DNA from: Paratractidigestivibacter sp963649365
GTDB taxonomy: Bacteria; Actinomycetota; Coriobacteriia; Coriobacteriales; Atopobiaceae
Length of the DNA stretch: 46,832 nucleotides
NCBI GenBank assembly: GCA_963649365.1
Contig: CAVJHQ010000005.1
Span: 1-46,832, forward strand
Direction of reading: 5' to 3'
Positions 32,547-41,742 of the stretch are shown piece by piece. Below the pieces are notes generated by a model that was given only the letters and a program-made list of their open reading frames with translations, ran no database searches and had not been told where the DNA came from. Made by a program: the position numbers and the translations under genes. Position 1 is the first letter of the stretch. Each line of letters starts with the position of its first letter.

Positions 32547-32661
32547 CTGGCGGCCAGCAGCCCGGCGGCCGGCAGCCGGACGGCCAGCAGGCCAGCAGCC
32601 CGGCGGCCAGCAGCCCGGCGGCCAGCAGCCGGACGGCCAGCAGCCCGGCGCCAGCGGGCCG
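32547..32661. repeat. Short tandem repeats of CGGCCAGCAGCC type
   Basis: Imperfect 10-12 bp and 21-22 bp units (CGGCCAGCAGCCCGG, CGGACGGCCAGCAG variants) fill the space between array B and the stop codon of the M32 carboxypeptidase gene. This looks like a minisatellite grown by replication slippage. Confidence 0.75.
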
Positions 32662-32666
32662 GCGGC

Positions 32667-34214
32667 CTACAGCTGGTAGATGGCGCTGAACTTCTTCGTG
32701 AGGTAGTCGGTGTAATGGCTTGCGTCGAACGGGGAGCCGGTGGCCTCGCGGAGCAGCTCGTCGGTGTCCTTCGCGCGGCCCCAGCGCCAGATGCGTTCCC
32801 GCAGCCACTCGCGCACCGGCGCGAGGTCGCCCGACGCGCAGACGCCGTCGAAGTCCATACCGCCCGCGACCATTGCGTCCTTGAGCTGGGCTCCGATGGC
32901 GCTTCCGAGCGCGTAGGTGGGGAAGTAGCCGAAGCTGCCGTCGGACCAGTGGGTGTCCTGAAGCGCTCCGCTCGCGTCGTCGGGCACGTCGATGCCCAGG
33001 TAGCCCTTGTACTTCTCGGCCCACAGGCGCGGCACGTCGCTGGCCTTGGCCTCGCCCGAGAAGAGCAGCTGCTCGATCTCGTAGCGCACGAGGATGTGCA
33101 GCGGGTAGGTGAGCTCGTCGGCGTCGCAGCGGATCAGGCACGGCTCCGCGCAGTTCTCGGCCAGGTAGAGCTGATGGGGCGTCACGCGGCCGAACTGCCC
33201 CGGGAAGCGCCCGCGCAGGCACTCGAGCAGGGGCCCGGCGAAGGCCTCGCTGCGTCCCACGATGTTCTCGAAGAAGCGCGACTGGGCCTCGTGCATGCCC
33301 ATCGAGGTGCCGCCCTTGAGCGAGGTGAAGCGGTACGCGGGGTCGACGTTCTGCTCATAGAGGGTGTGGCCGCCCTCGTGCAGCATGCTGAAGACGTTGG
33401 ACAGCACGTTGTCGGGGTACACGTGGCTGGCTATGAGCACAAAGCCGACGGAGGGGCCGCCGGTGAAGGGATGCTCGGTTTTGCCGACCCACAGGGCATC
33501 CTTGTCCACGCCCTCGAGCCCCATGAGGTCGTCGGCGAGCGCCCACTGGCGCGCCTCGTCGAAGGTCCCGTCGACCACGGCGTGGCTCGGCTTGTGGCGG
33601 CTGGCCATGCAGTCGGCCAGAAGCGGCACGACACAGTCCTTGACCTGCTCAAAGAAGGGGTCGTAGAAGGAGCGGCCCATGCCGTGCTCGTATTCGTCGA
33701 GCCACACGTCGTAAGGGTCGGCGCCGGGCTTCTTGGCCTCGGCCATGTGACGCAGGGCGGCGACGATGCGGTCGATGTAGGGCTCGAAGCTCGCCCAGTC
33801 GTCGGCCGCCTTCGCGCGGCGCCAGACGTCGTTGGCCTCGACGGTGAGGCGGCTGAACGCGGCCTGCTCCTCGGCCGGGACGTCGACGAGCGAGGCGCGG
33901 TCGCGGCCGAGCACGCGGATCTGGCGCATGCGCGTCTTTCCCACAAGCTCGGGCTGCGCGGCCAGGCGCTCGAGCAGGGGGCCGACCTCGGGTGCGCAGA
34001 TGGCTCGGATGCGCTGTTCCTCGAGCACCGAGCACGCCTCGCCGCGCTCCTCGGTCGCCTTCGCGGGGTCGATCACCGGCCCGAGCGATCCGATCTCGTC
34101 GATGGCGTAGCGCAGGGCGAAGAGCTTCTTCTCGAGCTCGTCGAAGGCGGCGATGTCCGCGCGCGGGTTCGCGACGGCGGCGTTCAGGTCGGCGGTCGCC
34201 GGATTATCTGCCAT
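32667..34214 (-). CDS. M32 family carboxypeptidase (Taq-type)
   Basis: The product is 515 aa, close to the usual ~500. It is a zinc metallocarboxypeptidase that removes C-terminal residues from peptides in the cytosol. The zinc motif is MLHEGGHTLYEQN (HExxH), with the third ligand region GTSMGMHEAQSRFFENIVGR, and the family blocks FTGGPSVGFVLIASHVYPDN (split as visible) and HILVRYEIEQLLFSGE. The start at 34214 is chosen for MADNPATADL and the upstream GGAGG-like sequence; the longer frame lacks support. Its 3' end borders the tandem repeats, and the next plus-strand gene is a glucokinase. Confidence 0.92.
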   Translation of the reverse strand: MADNPATADLNAAVANPRADIAAFDELEKKLFALRYAIDEIGSLGPVIDPAKATEERGEACSVLEEQRIRAICAPEVGPLLERLAAQPELVGKTRMRQIRVLGRDRASLVDVPAEEQAAFSRLTVEANDVWRRAKAADDWASFEPYIDRIVAALRHMAEAKKPGADPYDVWLDEYEHGMGRSFYDPFFEQVKDCVVPLLADCMASRHKPSHAVVDGTFDEARQWALADDLMGLEGVDKDALWVGKTEHPFTGGPSVGFVLIASHVYPDNVLSNVFSMLHEGGHTLYEQNVDPAYRFTSLKGGTSMGMHEAQSRFFENIVGRSEAFAGPLLECLRGRFPGQFGRVTPHQLYLAENCAEPCLIRCDADELTYPLHILVRYEIEQLLFSGEAKASDVPRLWAEKYKGYLGIDVPDDASGALQDTHWSDGSFGYFPTYALGSAIGAQLKDAMVAGGMDFDGVCASGDLAPVREWLRERIWRWGRAKDTDELLREATGSPFDASHYTDYLTKKFSAIYQL

Positions 34215-34463
34215 GGGTTCCTCCAAAGGTATCCGAGGGAAAAGAAGCGCCGCCGGCGCGGGGCCGCGGCGCGTGGGTTCATGTCCGCCTACCAGTGTAC
34301 CCGCCCGCCGGCGCGCCGCGCCCGCCGTGCCGAACGTGTCGCTGAGAGGACGATTTGCGCCTCCCGGCACCATGGGGGCCGCGCTTCTCCTTATAGTTGT
34401 TCAAAGACAAGACGGCCATCGGGCGCGGCGGGCATGACCGCGCCGGCGAGAAGGGACGATCCA

Positions 34464-35420
34464 ATGGAAGCTGTTCTGGGCATCGACATCGGCGGAACCA
34501 GCATTAAGGCGGGGCTGTTCACGCCCGAAGGCGAGCTCCTCGAGGAGCGCAAGATCCCGACGCCCGACCTTATCTCCGACGAGGCCTATGCGGTCGTCAC
34601 CGGCGGGCTGGAAAAGATTCTCGCGGGCCATGACCTGGTGCCCGCCGACGTCATCGCGCTCGGCCTGGACATCCCCGGCCCCGTCGCCGACGACGGCACC
34701 GTCAAGTTCCTGCCCAACATCAAGCTGGACGCCGAGGGCCTCGTGGGCGCCATCAACGCGGCGTTCCCCAACGCCACGGTCGCCTTCGTCAACGACGCGA
34801 ACGCCGCCGCCCTCGGCGAGATGTGGGCCGGCGTCGCGCAGGGCGTCTCGAGCTACGTGCTCATCGCGCTCGGCACGGGCGTGGGCGCCGGCGTGGTCGT
34901 GGGCGGCAAGCTCGTGGCGGGGGCGTTCGGCGCCGGCGGCGAGGTCGGCCACGTGACCGTCAACCCTGCCGAGACGCGCGCCTGCGGCTGCGGCCGAAAG
35001 GGCTGCCTCGAGCAGTACGCGAGCGCCAAGGGCGTCGTGCGCCTGTACCTCGAGGAGTGCGAGCAGCGCGGCGTCAAGCCTGCGCCCGTCGAGCACGCGA
35101 CGGACACCCTGACCGTCTTCCGCGCCCTGGCCGCAGGCGACGAGTGCGCCAAGTTCGCCGTGGACCAGATGTGCGAGTACCTCGCCCAGGCCATGTCGCA
35201 GATCAGCTGCATCGTCGACCCGGCCATGTATCTGATCGGCGGCGGCGTCGCGGGCGCCTTCGCCACCTTCGCGCCCGAGCTCCGGCGCCGCTTCGCCGCC
35301 CATGCCCTTTCGTCGTGCCAGGACGCCCGCATCGAGGCCGCGGGGCTCGGCAACCAGGCGGCCATGTACGGCTGCGCCTACGAGGCCCTGCGTCTGCGTC
35401 GCGAGCAGCTGGGGAAGTAG
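34464..35420 (+). CDS. ROK-family glucokinase
   Basis: The product is 318 aa. ATP-binding LGIDIGGTSIKAGLF is at the N-terminus, the catalytic Asp is in FVNDANAAALGEMWAG, and the ROK zinc motif is ACGCGRKGCLEQYAS. The IALGTGVGAGVVVGGKLVAG loop (split here) is also typical. It most likely phosphorylates glucose released from disaccharides to glucose-6-P. The ATG at 34464 has AAGGGACG upstream. No helix-turn-helix is present, so it is an enzyme rather than a ROK repressor. Confidence 0.92.
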   Translation: MEAVLGIDIGGTSIKAGLFTPEGELLEERKIPTPDLISDEAYAVVTGGLEKILAGHDLVPADVIALGLDIPGPVADDGTVKFLPNIKLDAEGLVGAINAAFPNATVAFVNDANAAALGEMWAGVAQGVSSYVLIALGTGVGAGVVVGGKLVAGAFGAGGEVGHVTVNPAETRACGCGRKGCLEQYASAKGVVRLYLEECEQRGVKPAPVEHATDTLTVFRALAAGDECAKFAVDQMCEYLAQAMSQISCIVDPAMYLIGGGVAGAFATFAPELRRRFAAHALSSCQDARIEAAGLGNQAAMYGCAYEALRLRREQLGK

Positions 35421-35565
35421 CTCGCGGAGGGCCCTTCTCCCCTCCGGCTCAAGCGCGGGGCCCGTTCTGCGAGCCTCCGTGCCGATGGTGGTATCCTTGT
35501 AGGGCTGAAAGGAACTGTGTCGGACGGTTCCGTGCAGGTTTTCCCGAGGATTGGAGCGTCCTTAT

Positions 35566-36024
35566 ATGAGCGAGTACATCTCCGCGTCCCACGTTTTCAC
35601 CGACTGTCACGCGACCAGCATCGACGAGGCCCTGGGCTTCTTCTCCGAGAAGACCGTCGAGCTCGGCTACGCGGCCAACGTCAGCGCCGTCTTCGAGGCC
35701 TTCAAGGCGCGCGAGGCGGAGGGCACCACGGGCATGACCGGAGGCTTCGCCATCCCGCACGCGAAGACCGGCGCCGTTAAGGAGGCCACCGTCCTCGTGG
35801 CCAAGTTCGCCGACGAGATCGAGTGGCCGTCCATGGACGACGTGCCCGTCAAGTGCGCCATCGCGCTGCTCATTCCCGCCGACCAGGCCGGCACGACGCA
35901 CCTGCGCCTGCTCTCCAAGATCGCCGTCCTGCTCATGGATTCCCACAAGCGCGAGGAGATCCTGAACGAGGCCGACCCCGAGAAGCTCGCCGCCATCGTG
36001 GACAAGGGCATCTCCGAGGACTAA
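35566..36024 (+). CDS. PTS EIIA component, fructose/mannitol (PtsN-like) type
   Basis: The product is 152 aa, a single EIIA domain. The phosphorylated His is in GGFAIPHAKTGAVKEAT. No EIIB or EIIC of the fructose family is nearby, so it is an orphan, either a regulatory PtsN-like protein or a partner of a distant permease. The ATG at 35566 has GGAG 9 bp upstream; a TTG at 35551 is possible. A strong terminator follows. Confidence 0.88.
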   Translation: MSEYISASHVFTDCHATSIDEALGFFSEKTVELGYAANVSAVFEAFKAREAEGTTGMTGGFAIPHAKTGAVKEATVLVAKFADEIEWPSMDDVPVKCAIALLIPADQAGTTHLRLLSKIAVLLMDSHKREEILNEADPEKLAAIVDKGISED

Positions 36025-36045
36025 CCCCGCATAACCGGCATGTCG

Positions 36046-36084
36046 GCGCCGGCCGCCCCTCACAGGCGGCCGGCGCTTTTCTCG
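36046..36084 (+). terminator. Intrinsic terminator after the PtsN-like EIIA gene
   Basis: GCGCCGGCCGCC (36046-36057) pairs perfectly with GGCGGCCGGCGC (36065-36076), a 12-bp stem with a 7-nt loop, followed by TTTTCTCG. Confidence 0.95.
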
Positions 36085-36137
36085 TCGCGACCCCGTCTCG
36101 CCAGGCTGCCCCGCGCCGTTCCAGGAAGGACCCCTTT

Positions 36138-36953
36138 ATGGCTATCAAGCTCATCCTCACCGACATCGACGGCACGATCCTGCCCTACGGCAAGAAGACC
36201 GTGACCCGCCGATGCGTGTCCGCGTTCCACGCTGCCATGGAAGCCGGCATCCTGACCGGCCCCGCGAGCGGCAGGTTCTACTCCTGGATCCCCTCGTTCT
36301 TCGGCGGCGACGCCTCCTGCTGCGCCACGGCGCTCGCGACGAACGGATCGCAGGTCTACCTGGGTGGCGAGAAGGTCCTGCAGAAGGAGCTGCCCGCCGA
36401 CGGCATCCGCCGCGCGCTCGAGGTGCTCGCGGGGGTCTCGCGCTCCGGCCTCATCTTCTTCGAGGGCGCCACGCCTTATCTCGTGCAGGGCGATCGAGAA
36501 GACCTGCGCGAGTGCTTCCCCAGCTATGCCGAGACCTGCGTCGACCGCGACGATGTGCCCGGGGAGGGCATCACCAAGGCCAACGTCTTTATGTGCGGCG
36601 ACATCGAGCGCACCCGCGAGGTCGTGGCGCTTCTCAACCGCGAGGTGGACGGCATCGACTTCGACGTCCCTCAGCGGGCGTTCTCCAACGCCATGCCCGC
36701 CGGATGGAACAAGGGCGCCGCGGTCGAGTGGCTGCTCGAGCGGCTCGGCATCGCCCGCGACGAGGCGGTCGTCTTCGGCGACGCCGGCAACGACCTGCAG
36801 ATGTTCGCCGCCGTCGAGCACTCCGTTGCGGTGGCCGGGGCCCTTCCCGAGGCCCGCGAGGCGGCCCGCTGGCACATCGGCGCGGTCGAGGACGACGCCG
36901 TCCCGGCCGCCATCGAGGCGATCGCCGCCGGGGAGTTTCCTTTCTCGTCGTAG
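36138..36953 (+). CDS. HAD-superfamily hydrolase, Cof/IIB type
   Basis: The product is 271 aa. Motif I is LILTDIDGTILP, motif II TGPASGRFYSW (an S/G in place of the usual TGR), the motif III Lys is in NKGAAVEWLLERLG, and motif IV is VVFGDAGNDLQMF. The cap is of the Cof type. These enzymes dephosphorylate sugar phosphates, nucleotides or flavin intermediates; the substrate is unknown. An AGGAAGGACC ribosome binding site precedes the ATG. A second Cof-type phosphatase is encoded at 38026 on the other strand. Confidence 0.9.
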   Translation: MAIKLILTDIDGTILPYGKKTVTRRCVSAFHAAMEAGILTGPASGRFYSWIPSFFGGDASCCATALATNGSQVYLGGEKVLQKELPADGIRRALEVLAGVSRSGLIFFEGATPYLVQGDREDLRECFPSYAETCVDRDDVPGEGITKANVFMCGDIERTREVVALLNREVDGIDFDVPQRAFSNAMPAGWNKGAAVEWLLERLGIARDEAVVFGDAGNDLQMFAAVEHSVAVAGALPEAREAARWHIGAVEDDAVPAAIEAIAAGEFPFSS

Positions 36954-37089
36954 GGGCGCGCTGTCCGGCGCGGTCTGCGCGACCGGCGCGATCGGGGCCG
37001 CTCCCTGCCGGGCGGACATCCCGCGCGCCCTGCGCCTGGGGAGCCGCGCCCGCCGCTCGCGGGAGCCGTGCCGTCGCCTCGCTCCGATT

Positions 37090-37124
37090 GGTTATAGTCG
37101 TTGGGATACCAAGTTGTTATAACC
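37090..37124. promoter_or_regulatory. GGTTATA inverted repeat upstream of the GntR-type regulator
   Basis: GGTTATA (37090-37096) and TATAACC (37118-37124) face each other with a 21-bp gap 24 bp before the regulator start. A further imperfect palindrome, TTGGGATACCAA, lies between them. GntR/HutC proteins often bind such sites and repress their own gene. Confidence 0.5.
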
Positions 37125-37147
37125 AGCATACAAGTGGGGAGTCGCCG

Positions 37148-37873
37148 ATGGGGGCCCAAGCAAGGAAGCAGCCGCTCTACGACCAGCTCGTCGACATCCT
37201 GCGCGAGAAGATCGAGAACGAGATGGAGCCCGGCGACCTTCTTCCCTCGGAGCGCGAGCTCTCCGAGCGCTACGGGCTTTCGCGCACGACGGTGCGACTG
37301 GCCCTGAAGGAGCTCGAGACCTTGGGCCTCATCAGCCGCAAGCACGGAAAGGGCACGTTCGTCTCGGACCTGACGGGCGGGGCCATGGACCTCACCACCA
37401 ACTACAGCTTCACCGAGCAGATGCGCGACGCCGGCCGTGAGCCGAAGACGGTCGAGCTCGACTTCCAGACGCGCGACGCGACGAAGACGCTCGCGGACCG
37501 CATGGGCCTTCACCTGGGCGACAAGGTCCTTTACATGAAGCGTCTGCGCTTTGCGGACGGCGTCCCCATGATGCTTGAGCGCACCTACGTGCCCGCGAAC
37601 CGCTTTATCGGCCTTACCGAGGAGACGCTGGCCGGCAAGTCTCTTTATGCCATCATCGAGAACGACTATCACGAGGTCATCCGCGTGGCCGAGGAGGAGT
37701 TCTTTGCCAGCGTCGCCCGCCAGAACGACGCCGAGGCGCTCGGCATACCCGAGGGGGCGCCGGTCCTTCAGCTCTCGCGCCTGACGTTCAACGACCAGAA
37801 CATCGTGATCGAGTACACGCACAGCGTCGCGCGCGCCGACCAGTTCAAGTACAAAGTCGCTCATGTGCGCTAA
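37148..37873 (+). CDS. GntR-family transcriptional regulator, HutC/TreR subfamily
   Basis: The product is 241 aa. The N-terminal winged helix is PLYDQLVDILREKIENEMEP then GDLLPSERELSERYGLSRTT (about residues 9-48). The C-terminal UTRA effector domain starts around SFTEQMRDAGREPKT and ends IVIEYTHSVARADQFKYKV. HutC-type UTRA domains bind sugar phosphates or small acids. The ATG at 37148 follows GTGGGGAGTCGCCG. The gene is alone, facing a HAD phosphatase on the opposite strand; its target is not evident. Confidence 0.92.
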   Translation: MGAQARKQPLYDQLVDILREKIENEMEPGDLLPSERELSERYGLSRTTVRLALKELETLGLISRKHGKGTFVSDLTGGAMDLTTNYSFTEQMRDAGREPKTVELDFQTRDATKTLADRMGLHLGDKVLYMKRLRFADGVPMMLERTYVPANRFIGLTEETLAGKSLYAIIENDYHEVIRVAEEEFFASVARQNDAEALGIPEGAPVLQLSRLTFNDQNIVIEYTHSVARADQFKYKVAHVR

Positions 37874-38025
37874 GGCGCGGGGCTGAGGCCGCGCCGCATG
37901 GAGCGCCTTGACGCCAGTATGGCCTGCTGCCGGATGGGCGTGAGGAGACTAACGATAACCTGCCCGGGAGCTTCCGGATTCCTCGAGCGGCCTTTGGCGC
38001 TCGGCGCGCTTCTCGGCGCGGGCGC

Positions 38026-38823
38026 TTAGTCGATCAGCCCGAAGTGGCGCAGGCCGTTCGCGACGCCGTCCTCGTCGATGTCGGAGGTCACGTAGTCCGC
38101 GACCTGCTTCACGTGGTCGCCGCCGTTGCCCATGGCCACGCCGATCCCCACGAACTCGAGCATGTCGATGTCGTTCTCGCCGTCCCCGAAGGCCATGGCC
38201 TGCGCCCGGCCGATCCCCTCGGCGTCGAGGAACTTGCCGATGCCCACGGACTTGCCGCCGCCCTTGGGGACGATGTCGATGCCGATGGGGCTCCATGACG
38301 TGATGTGGCACTCGTCGAGGATGCTGTCCAGCAGCTCGCGGTCGTCGTCGCCGACGAAGGCGCAGAGCTGGAAGATGGCGTCGCCCTCGGCGTCGTAGGC
38401 GGAGGGCTTGGGGAGCGTGAACTCGCCTTTGTCCATGGCCTCCCGCGTAAGGCCGTCGATGAAGTTCATGTACTTCTGGTTCTCGGTCTGGATCAGGAAG
38501 GGGATCTTCTTGGCCTTGAACGCCATGGTCAGGATCTCGGCCTCGGCAGCGTTGATGGGCGTGCCGGCGACGAGGCGCATCGACTCGTCGAGGACCATCT
38601 GGCCGTTGAGGGCGATATAGCCGTCGAAGCTGAGGTCTGCGGTGGGCAGGGTCTTCAGGTCGACCTTGTGGCGCCCGGTGGCGATGACGGTCTTGATGCC
38701 GCCGGCGCGCAGCTCGGCGAGGGCCTCCCGGGCGCTTTGGGGGATGCAGCCCTGGCTATGCGAGAAGAGCGTTCCGTCGATGTCGAAGAAGACGACCTTG
38801 ATGCCAAGCGGGTTCGTTGCCAT
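38026..38823 (-). CDS. HAD-superfamily hydrolase, Cof-type (second)
   Basis: The product is 265 aa from the ATG at 38823, which has CGGAG upstream. Motif I is VVFFDIDGTLFSHSQG, motif II VIATGRHKVDL, the motif III Lys lies in IVPKGGGKSVGIGKFLD, and motif IV is AMAFGDGENDIDMLEFVG. The cap is Cof/IIB type. It is only distantly similar to the HAD protein at 36138. The substrate is unknown; sugar phosphatase is a reasonable guess given the PTS-rich setting. Confidence 0.9.
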   Translation of the reverse strand: MATNPLGIKVVFFDIDGTLFSHSQGCIPQSAREALAELRAGGIKTVIATGRHKVDLKTLPTADLSFDGYIALNGQMVLDESMRLVAGTPINAAEAEILTMAFKAKKIPFLIQTENQKYMNFIDGLTREAMDKGEFTLPKPSAYDAEGDAIFQLCAFVGDDDRELLDSILDECHITSWSPIGIDIVPKGGGKSVGIGKFLDAEGIGRAQAMAFGDGENDIDMLEFVGIGVAMGNGGDHVKQVADYVTSDIDEDGVANGLRHFGLID

Positions 38824-38987
38824 GGCCACTCCGTGTTCGTTTGCCCTGCAGAGCCAATTGCTCATTTTACTGCGGACCTCGGGCCTCAAAGGCGATCGCC
38901 TGCGCTCGGCTCATGGCCGCCCCACGGTGGGGGAGCGGCGTCTCCTCGTCTATCATGGGTGGGCACATCGGCGGGAGAGAGGCACCT

Positions 38988-40127
38988 ATGGACAAAGACG
39001 AACCGTCGCCCATCTTGGCGAGCAGCCCTTTGATCAGCGTCCGCGGCCTGTGCAAGAGCTACGGCGACCTCGAGGTCCTTAGGGACATCGACGTCGACAT
39101 CAACCGCGGCGACGTCATCTCCGTCATCGGCCCGTCCGGCTGCGGCAAGTCGACCTTCATGCGCTGCCTCAATTTCCTTGACCCGCCCACCTCGGGCGAG
39201 GTGTGGTTCGACGGGAAGAAGGTCAACGGCGACCCGAAGAGCCTCCAGGCCCTGCGCCGCAAGATGGGCATGGTCTTCCAGTCCTTTAACCTCTTCTCGA
39301 ACATGACCATCGTGGAGAACGCCATGTTGGGGCCGGTGAACCTGCTCGGCATGGGGCGTCAGGAGGCCTACGACCTCTCGATGGACCTGCTCGAGACCGT
39401 CGGCCTCGGCCACAGGCCCCTCGCGTACCCCGACGAGCTCTCCGGCGGCCAGAAGCAGCGCGCCGCCATCGCCCGCACATTGGCCATGGGTCCCGAGGCC
39501 ATCATCTTCGACGAGCCGACGAGCGCGCTCGACCCGACCATGGTCGGCGAGGTCTTGGGCGTCATGATGACGCTCGCCGAGAAGGGCACGACGATGCTCA
39601 TCGTCACGCACGAGATGAACTTCGCCAAGAACGTGTCCAACCGCGTCTTCTACATGGACGAGAAGGGCATCTACGAGGACGGCAGCCCCGAGCAGGTCTT
39701 CGAGCGCCCGCGGCGCCCGCGCACCCGCGACTTCATTTTCCGGGTCAAGAGCTTTACGTACGAGATCCGCCGCGACGGCCTGGACTTCTTCGAGCTGCAG
39801 GGCCGCGCGGCGTCGTTTCTGCGCCGGCAGCTCGTCGGCGACGCGCGCATCATGCGCGTCCTGCTCGTTATCGAGGAGGCCCTCTACCAGAGCGTCCTTG
39901 CTTGCCCGGATGTCCGGGCCGCCCGCTTTACCCTGCGCTACTCCGAGAAGGACGATGAGTTCGAGCTGGTCTTCGAGGACGAGGCGGGCAGCGCCCTCTT
40001 CCCGTACGAGGACATGGAGGAGCTTTCCCGCAAGGTCATCGACGGATACGCGAGCGAGGTCGACCGCGCCCCGGGCCGTCTTTCCATACGCATGAGCGCC
40101 GTGCGCTCGGAGGTTCTCAATGGCTAA
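38988..40127 (+). CDS. Polar amino-acid ABC transporter ATPase with a C-terminal extension
   Basis: The product is 379 aa. Residues 14-255 are a GlnQ-type ATPase: Walker A GPSGCGKST (48-56), Q-loop MVFQSFNLFSNMTIVENAM, signature LSGGQKQRAAIARTLAM, Walker B AIIFDEPTSALDP and the H-loop in IVTHEMNF. Family members end near residue 245. Here ~120 extra residues follow, including FLRRQLVGDARIMRVLLVIE then EALYQSVLACPDV and FTLRYSEKDDEFELVFEDEAG. The E-E-A-L-x-Q helix recalls the N-box helix of GHKL/HATPase_c_2 folds, so a degenerate ATPase-like or regulatory domain is possible. It overlaps the next gene by 8 bp. Confidence 0.9.
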   Translation: MDKDEPSPILASSPLISVRGLCKSYGDLEVLRDIDVDINRGDVISVIGPSGCGKSTFMRCLNFLDPPTSGEVWFDGKKVNGDPKSLQALRRKMGMVFQSFNLFSNMTIVENAMLGPVNLLGMGRQEAYDLSMDLLETVGLGHRPLAYPDELSGGQKQRAAIARTLAMGPEAIIFDEPTSALDPTMVGEVLGVMMTLAEKGTTMLIVTHEMNFAKNVSNRVFYMDEKGIYEDGSPEQVFERPRRPRTRDFIFRVKSFTYEIRRDGLDFFELQGRAASFLRRQLVGDARIMRVLLVIEEALYQSVLACPDVRAARFTLRYSEKDDEFELVFEDEAGSALFPYEDMEELSRKVIDGYASEVDRAPGRLSIRMSAVRSEVLNG

Positions 40128-41667
40128 CCGTATGCTCAGCAGGGTCGCGCTTGTCTTCGCGGCCGCGCTTCTTGCCACCTGCTTCGCGCTGGCCCCCGCC
40201 GTCCCGGCGCGGGCCGAGGGCCTGCGCGACCGCGTCGTCACCTGGACCGAGGAGGAGCGCGACAGCAGGCTCGAGCACGCGTCCATCGGCGTGCAGGTCG
40301 GCGTCACGTCCGAGTCCGAGGTGAACAGCCGCTACCCCGACTCCGACGCCCAGTCGTTCCAGAGCATCTCCGACACCATCGCGGCCCTCTCCGCGGGGAA
40401 GCTCGACTACGCGACGGCGACCGAGCCGATCGCGCAGCTCTACATGCGCGAGAACCCCGACCTGACCTATGTCCTGCCCGCGCTCTACACCTGCGACGTC
40501 AGCATGGGCATGGCCAAGGGCAACGATGAGCTTAAGCAAAAGATCAACGACGCCATCGCCCGGCTTCGGGCGGACGGCACCGTCGACGCCGTCCAAAAGA
40601 AGTGGTGCGAAGAGGGCGATTACGACATGAGCGACATCCCCGTGCGCGAGGACGGGGACGTTCTTACGGTGGCGTACTCTCCGACCGACGAGCCGAGCAC
40701 CTTCATGTACGAGGGGCACGCCGCGGGCATGGACGTCGAGATCATGATGCGCGTGGCCTACGAGCTGGGCATGCGCATCGAGTTCCAGGACATGAACTTC
40801 ACGGCCAAGCTCTCGGCGCTCTCGGCCGGCAAGGTCGATGTGGGCCTGTACATGGTCAACACGCCGGAGCGCGCCAAGTCGATCGATTTTACCGACACGG
40901 TCTATGTGATCAACTGGGTCGCCATGACGACCGACGCGACCGCGGGGCCGGCCTCGTTTCTCGACGGCCTTGTCTCGAACCTGCAGAACACCTTCATCGC
41001 CGAGGACCGTTGGGTCATGATCTTGCAGGGGCTGCTCGTTACCGCGGGCATCGCGGTCGGCTCCTTTGTCCTCGGCACGCTCGGCGGCGGTGTCCTCTGC
41101 CTGATGAAGCGCTCAGGCCGCCGTGCCCTCGTCGTGTTCGCCAACGGCTACTGCCGCATCGCCACGGGCATCCCCGTGCTCGTGTGGCTCATGATCCTGT
41201 ACTACATCGTGTTCGCCAGCGTGAACGTCCCCGCCGTCGCCGTGGCCGTCATCTGCTTCGGCCTGGAGGTCTCGGCACCTTTGTCCGGGGTGTTCTCCAC
41301 AGGCCTCGATTCCGTTGCCCCCGGCGAGATCGAGGCGGCGCAGGCCCTCGGCTTCCCCTCGTCGCAGATTTATCGCCGCGTGATCCTCCCGCAGGCGATC
41401 CAGCGCATAGGCGGCCTTTACACGGGCCAGCTCACGAGCCTCATCAAGGCGACCTCGATCGTGGGCTACGTCGCGATCACCGACCTTACCAAGGTGTCCG
41501 ACATCATCCGTAGCCGTACCTTCCAGGCGTTCTTCCCCCTGCTCAGCGTGGCCGTGGTGTACTTCTTCCTCATCCTTCTGTTCTCGTGGCTGCTCACGTG
41601 CGCGCTGCGCCGTTTCGACCCGAAACGTCGCGGCAAGGACCGCGTGCTGCGGGGAATCTCGGCGTAG
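40120..41667 (+). CDS. ABC transporter fusion: extracytoplasmic amino-acid-binding lobes plus permease
   Basis: The product is 515 aa. A signal-like hydrophobic segment (residues 5-30, ending PARAEG) leads to ~270 extracytoplasmic residues. First is a segment like the second lobe of type-3 solute-binding proteins (IGVQVGVTSES...DAVQKKW, about 55-160), then a segment like the first lobe (VLTVAYSPTDEPSTFMYEGH...RAKSIDFTDTVYV, about 180-270). From ~300 a HisM/GlnP-type permease with 5-6 helices follows, with the EAA loop EIEAAQALGFPSSQIYRRVI. The lobe order is thus reversed relative to a standard binding protein. With the ATPase it forms a complete importer for an amino acid of unknown identity. 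Confidence 0.9.
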   Translation: MANRMLSRVALVFAAALLATCFALAPAVPARAEGLRDRVVTWTEEERDSRLEHASIGVQVGVTSESEVNSRYPDSDAQSFQSISDTIAALSAGKLDYATATEPIAQLYMRENPDLTYVLPALYTCDVSMGMAKGNDELKQKINDAIARLRADGTVDAVQKKWCEEGDYDMSDIPVREDGDVLTVAYSPTDEPSTFMYEGHAAGMDVEIMMRVAYELGMRIEFQDMNFTAKLSALSAGKVDVGLYMVNTPERAKSIDFTDTVYVINWVAMTTDATAGPASFLDGLVSNLQNTFIAEDRWVMILQGLLVTAGIAVGSFVLGTLGGGVLCLMKRSGRRALVVFANGYCRIATGIPVLVWLMILYYIVFASVNVPAVAVAVICFGLEVSAPLSGVFSTGLDSVAPGEIEAAQALGFPSSQIYRRVILPQAIQRIGGLYTGQLTSLIKATSIVGYVAITDLTKVSDIIRSRTFQAFFPLLSVAVVYFFLILLFSWLLTCALRRFDPKRRGKDRVLRGISA

Positions 41668-41742
41668 CGGGCGGCCGATGCACGTTAAGTCGTGTCCCGT
41701 AGGCCAAAATCGCCGAGTTATACCCTCCGGTGATCATTAATT

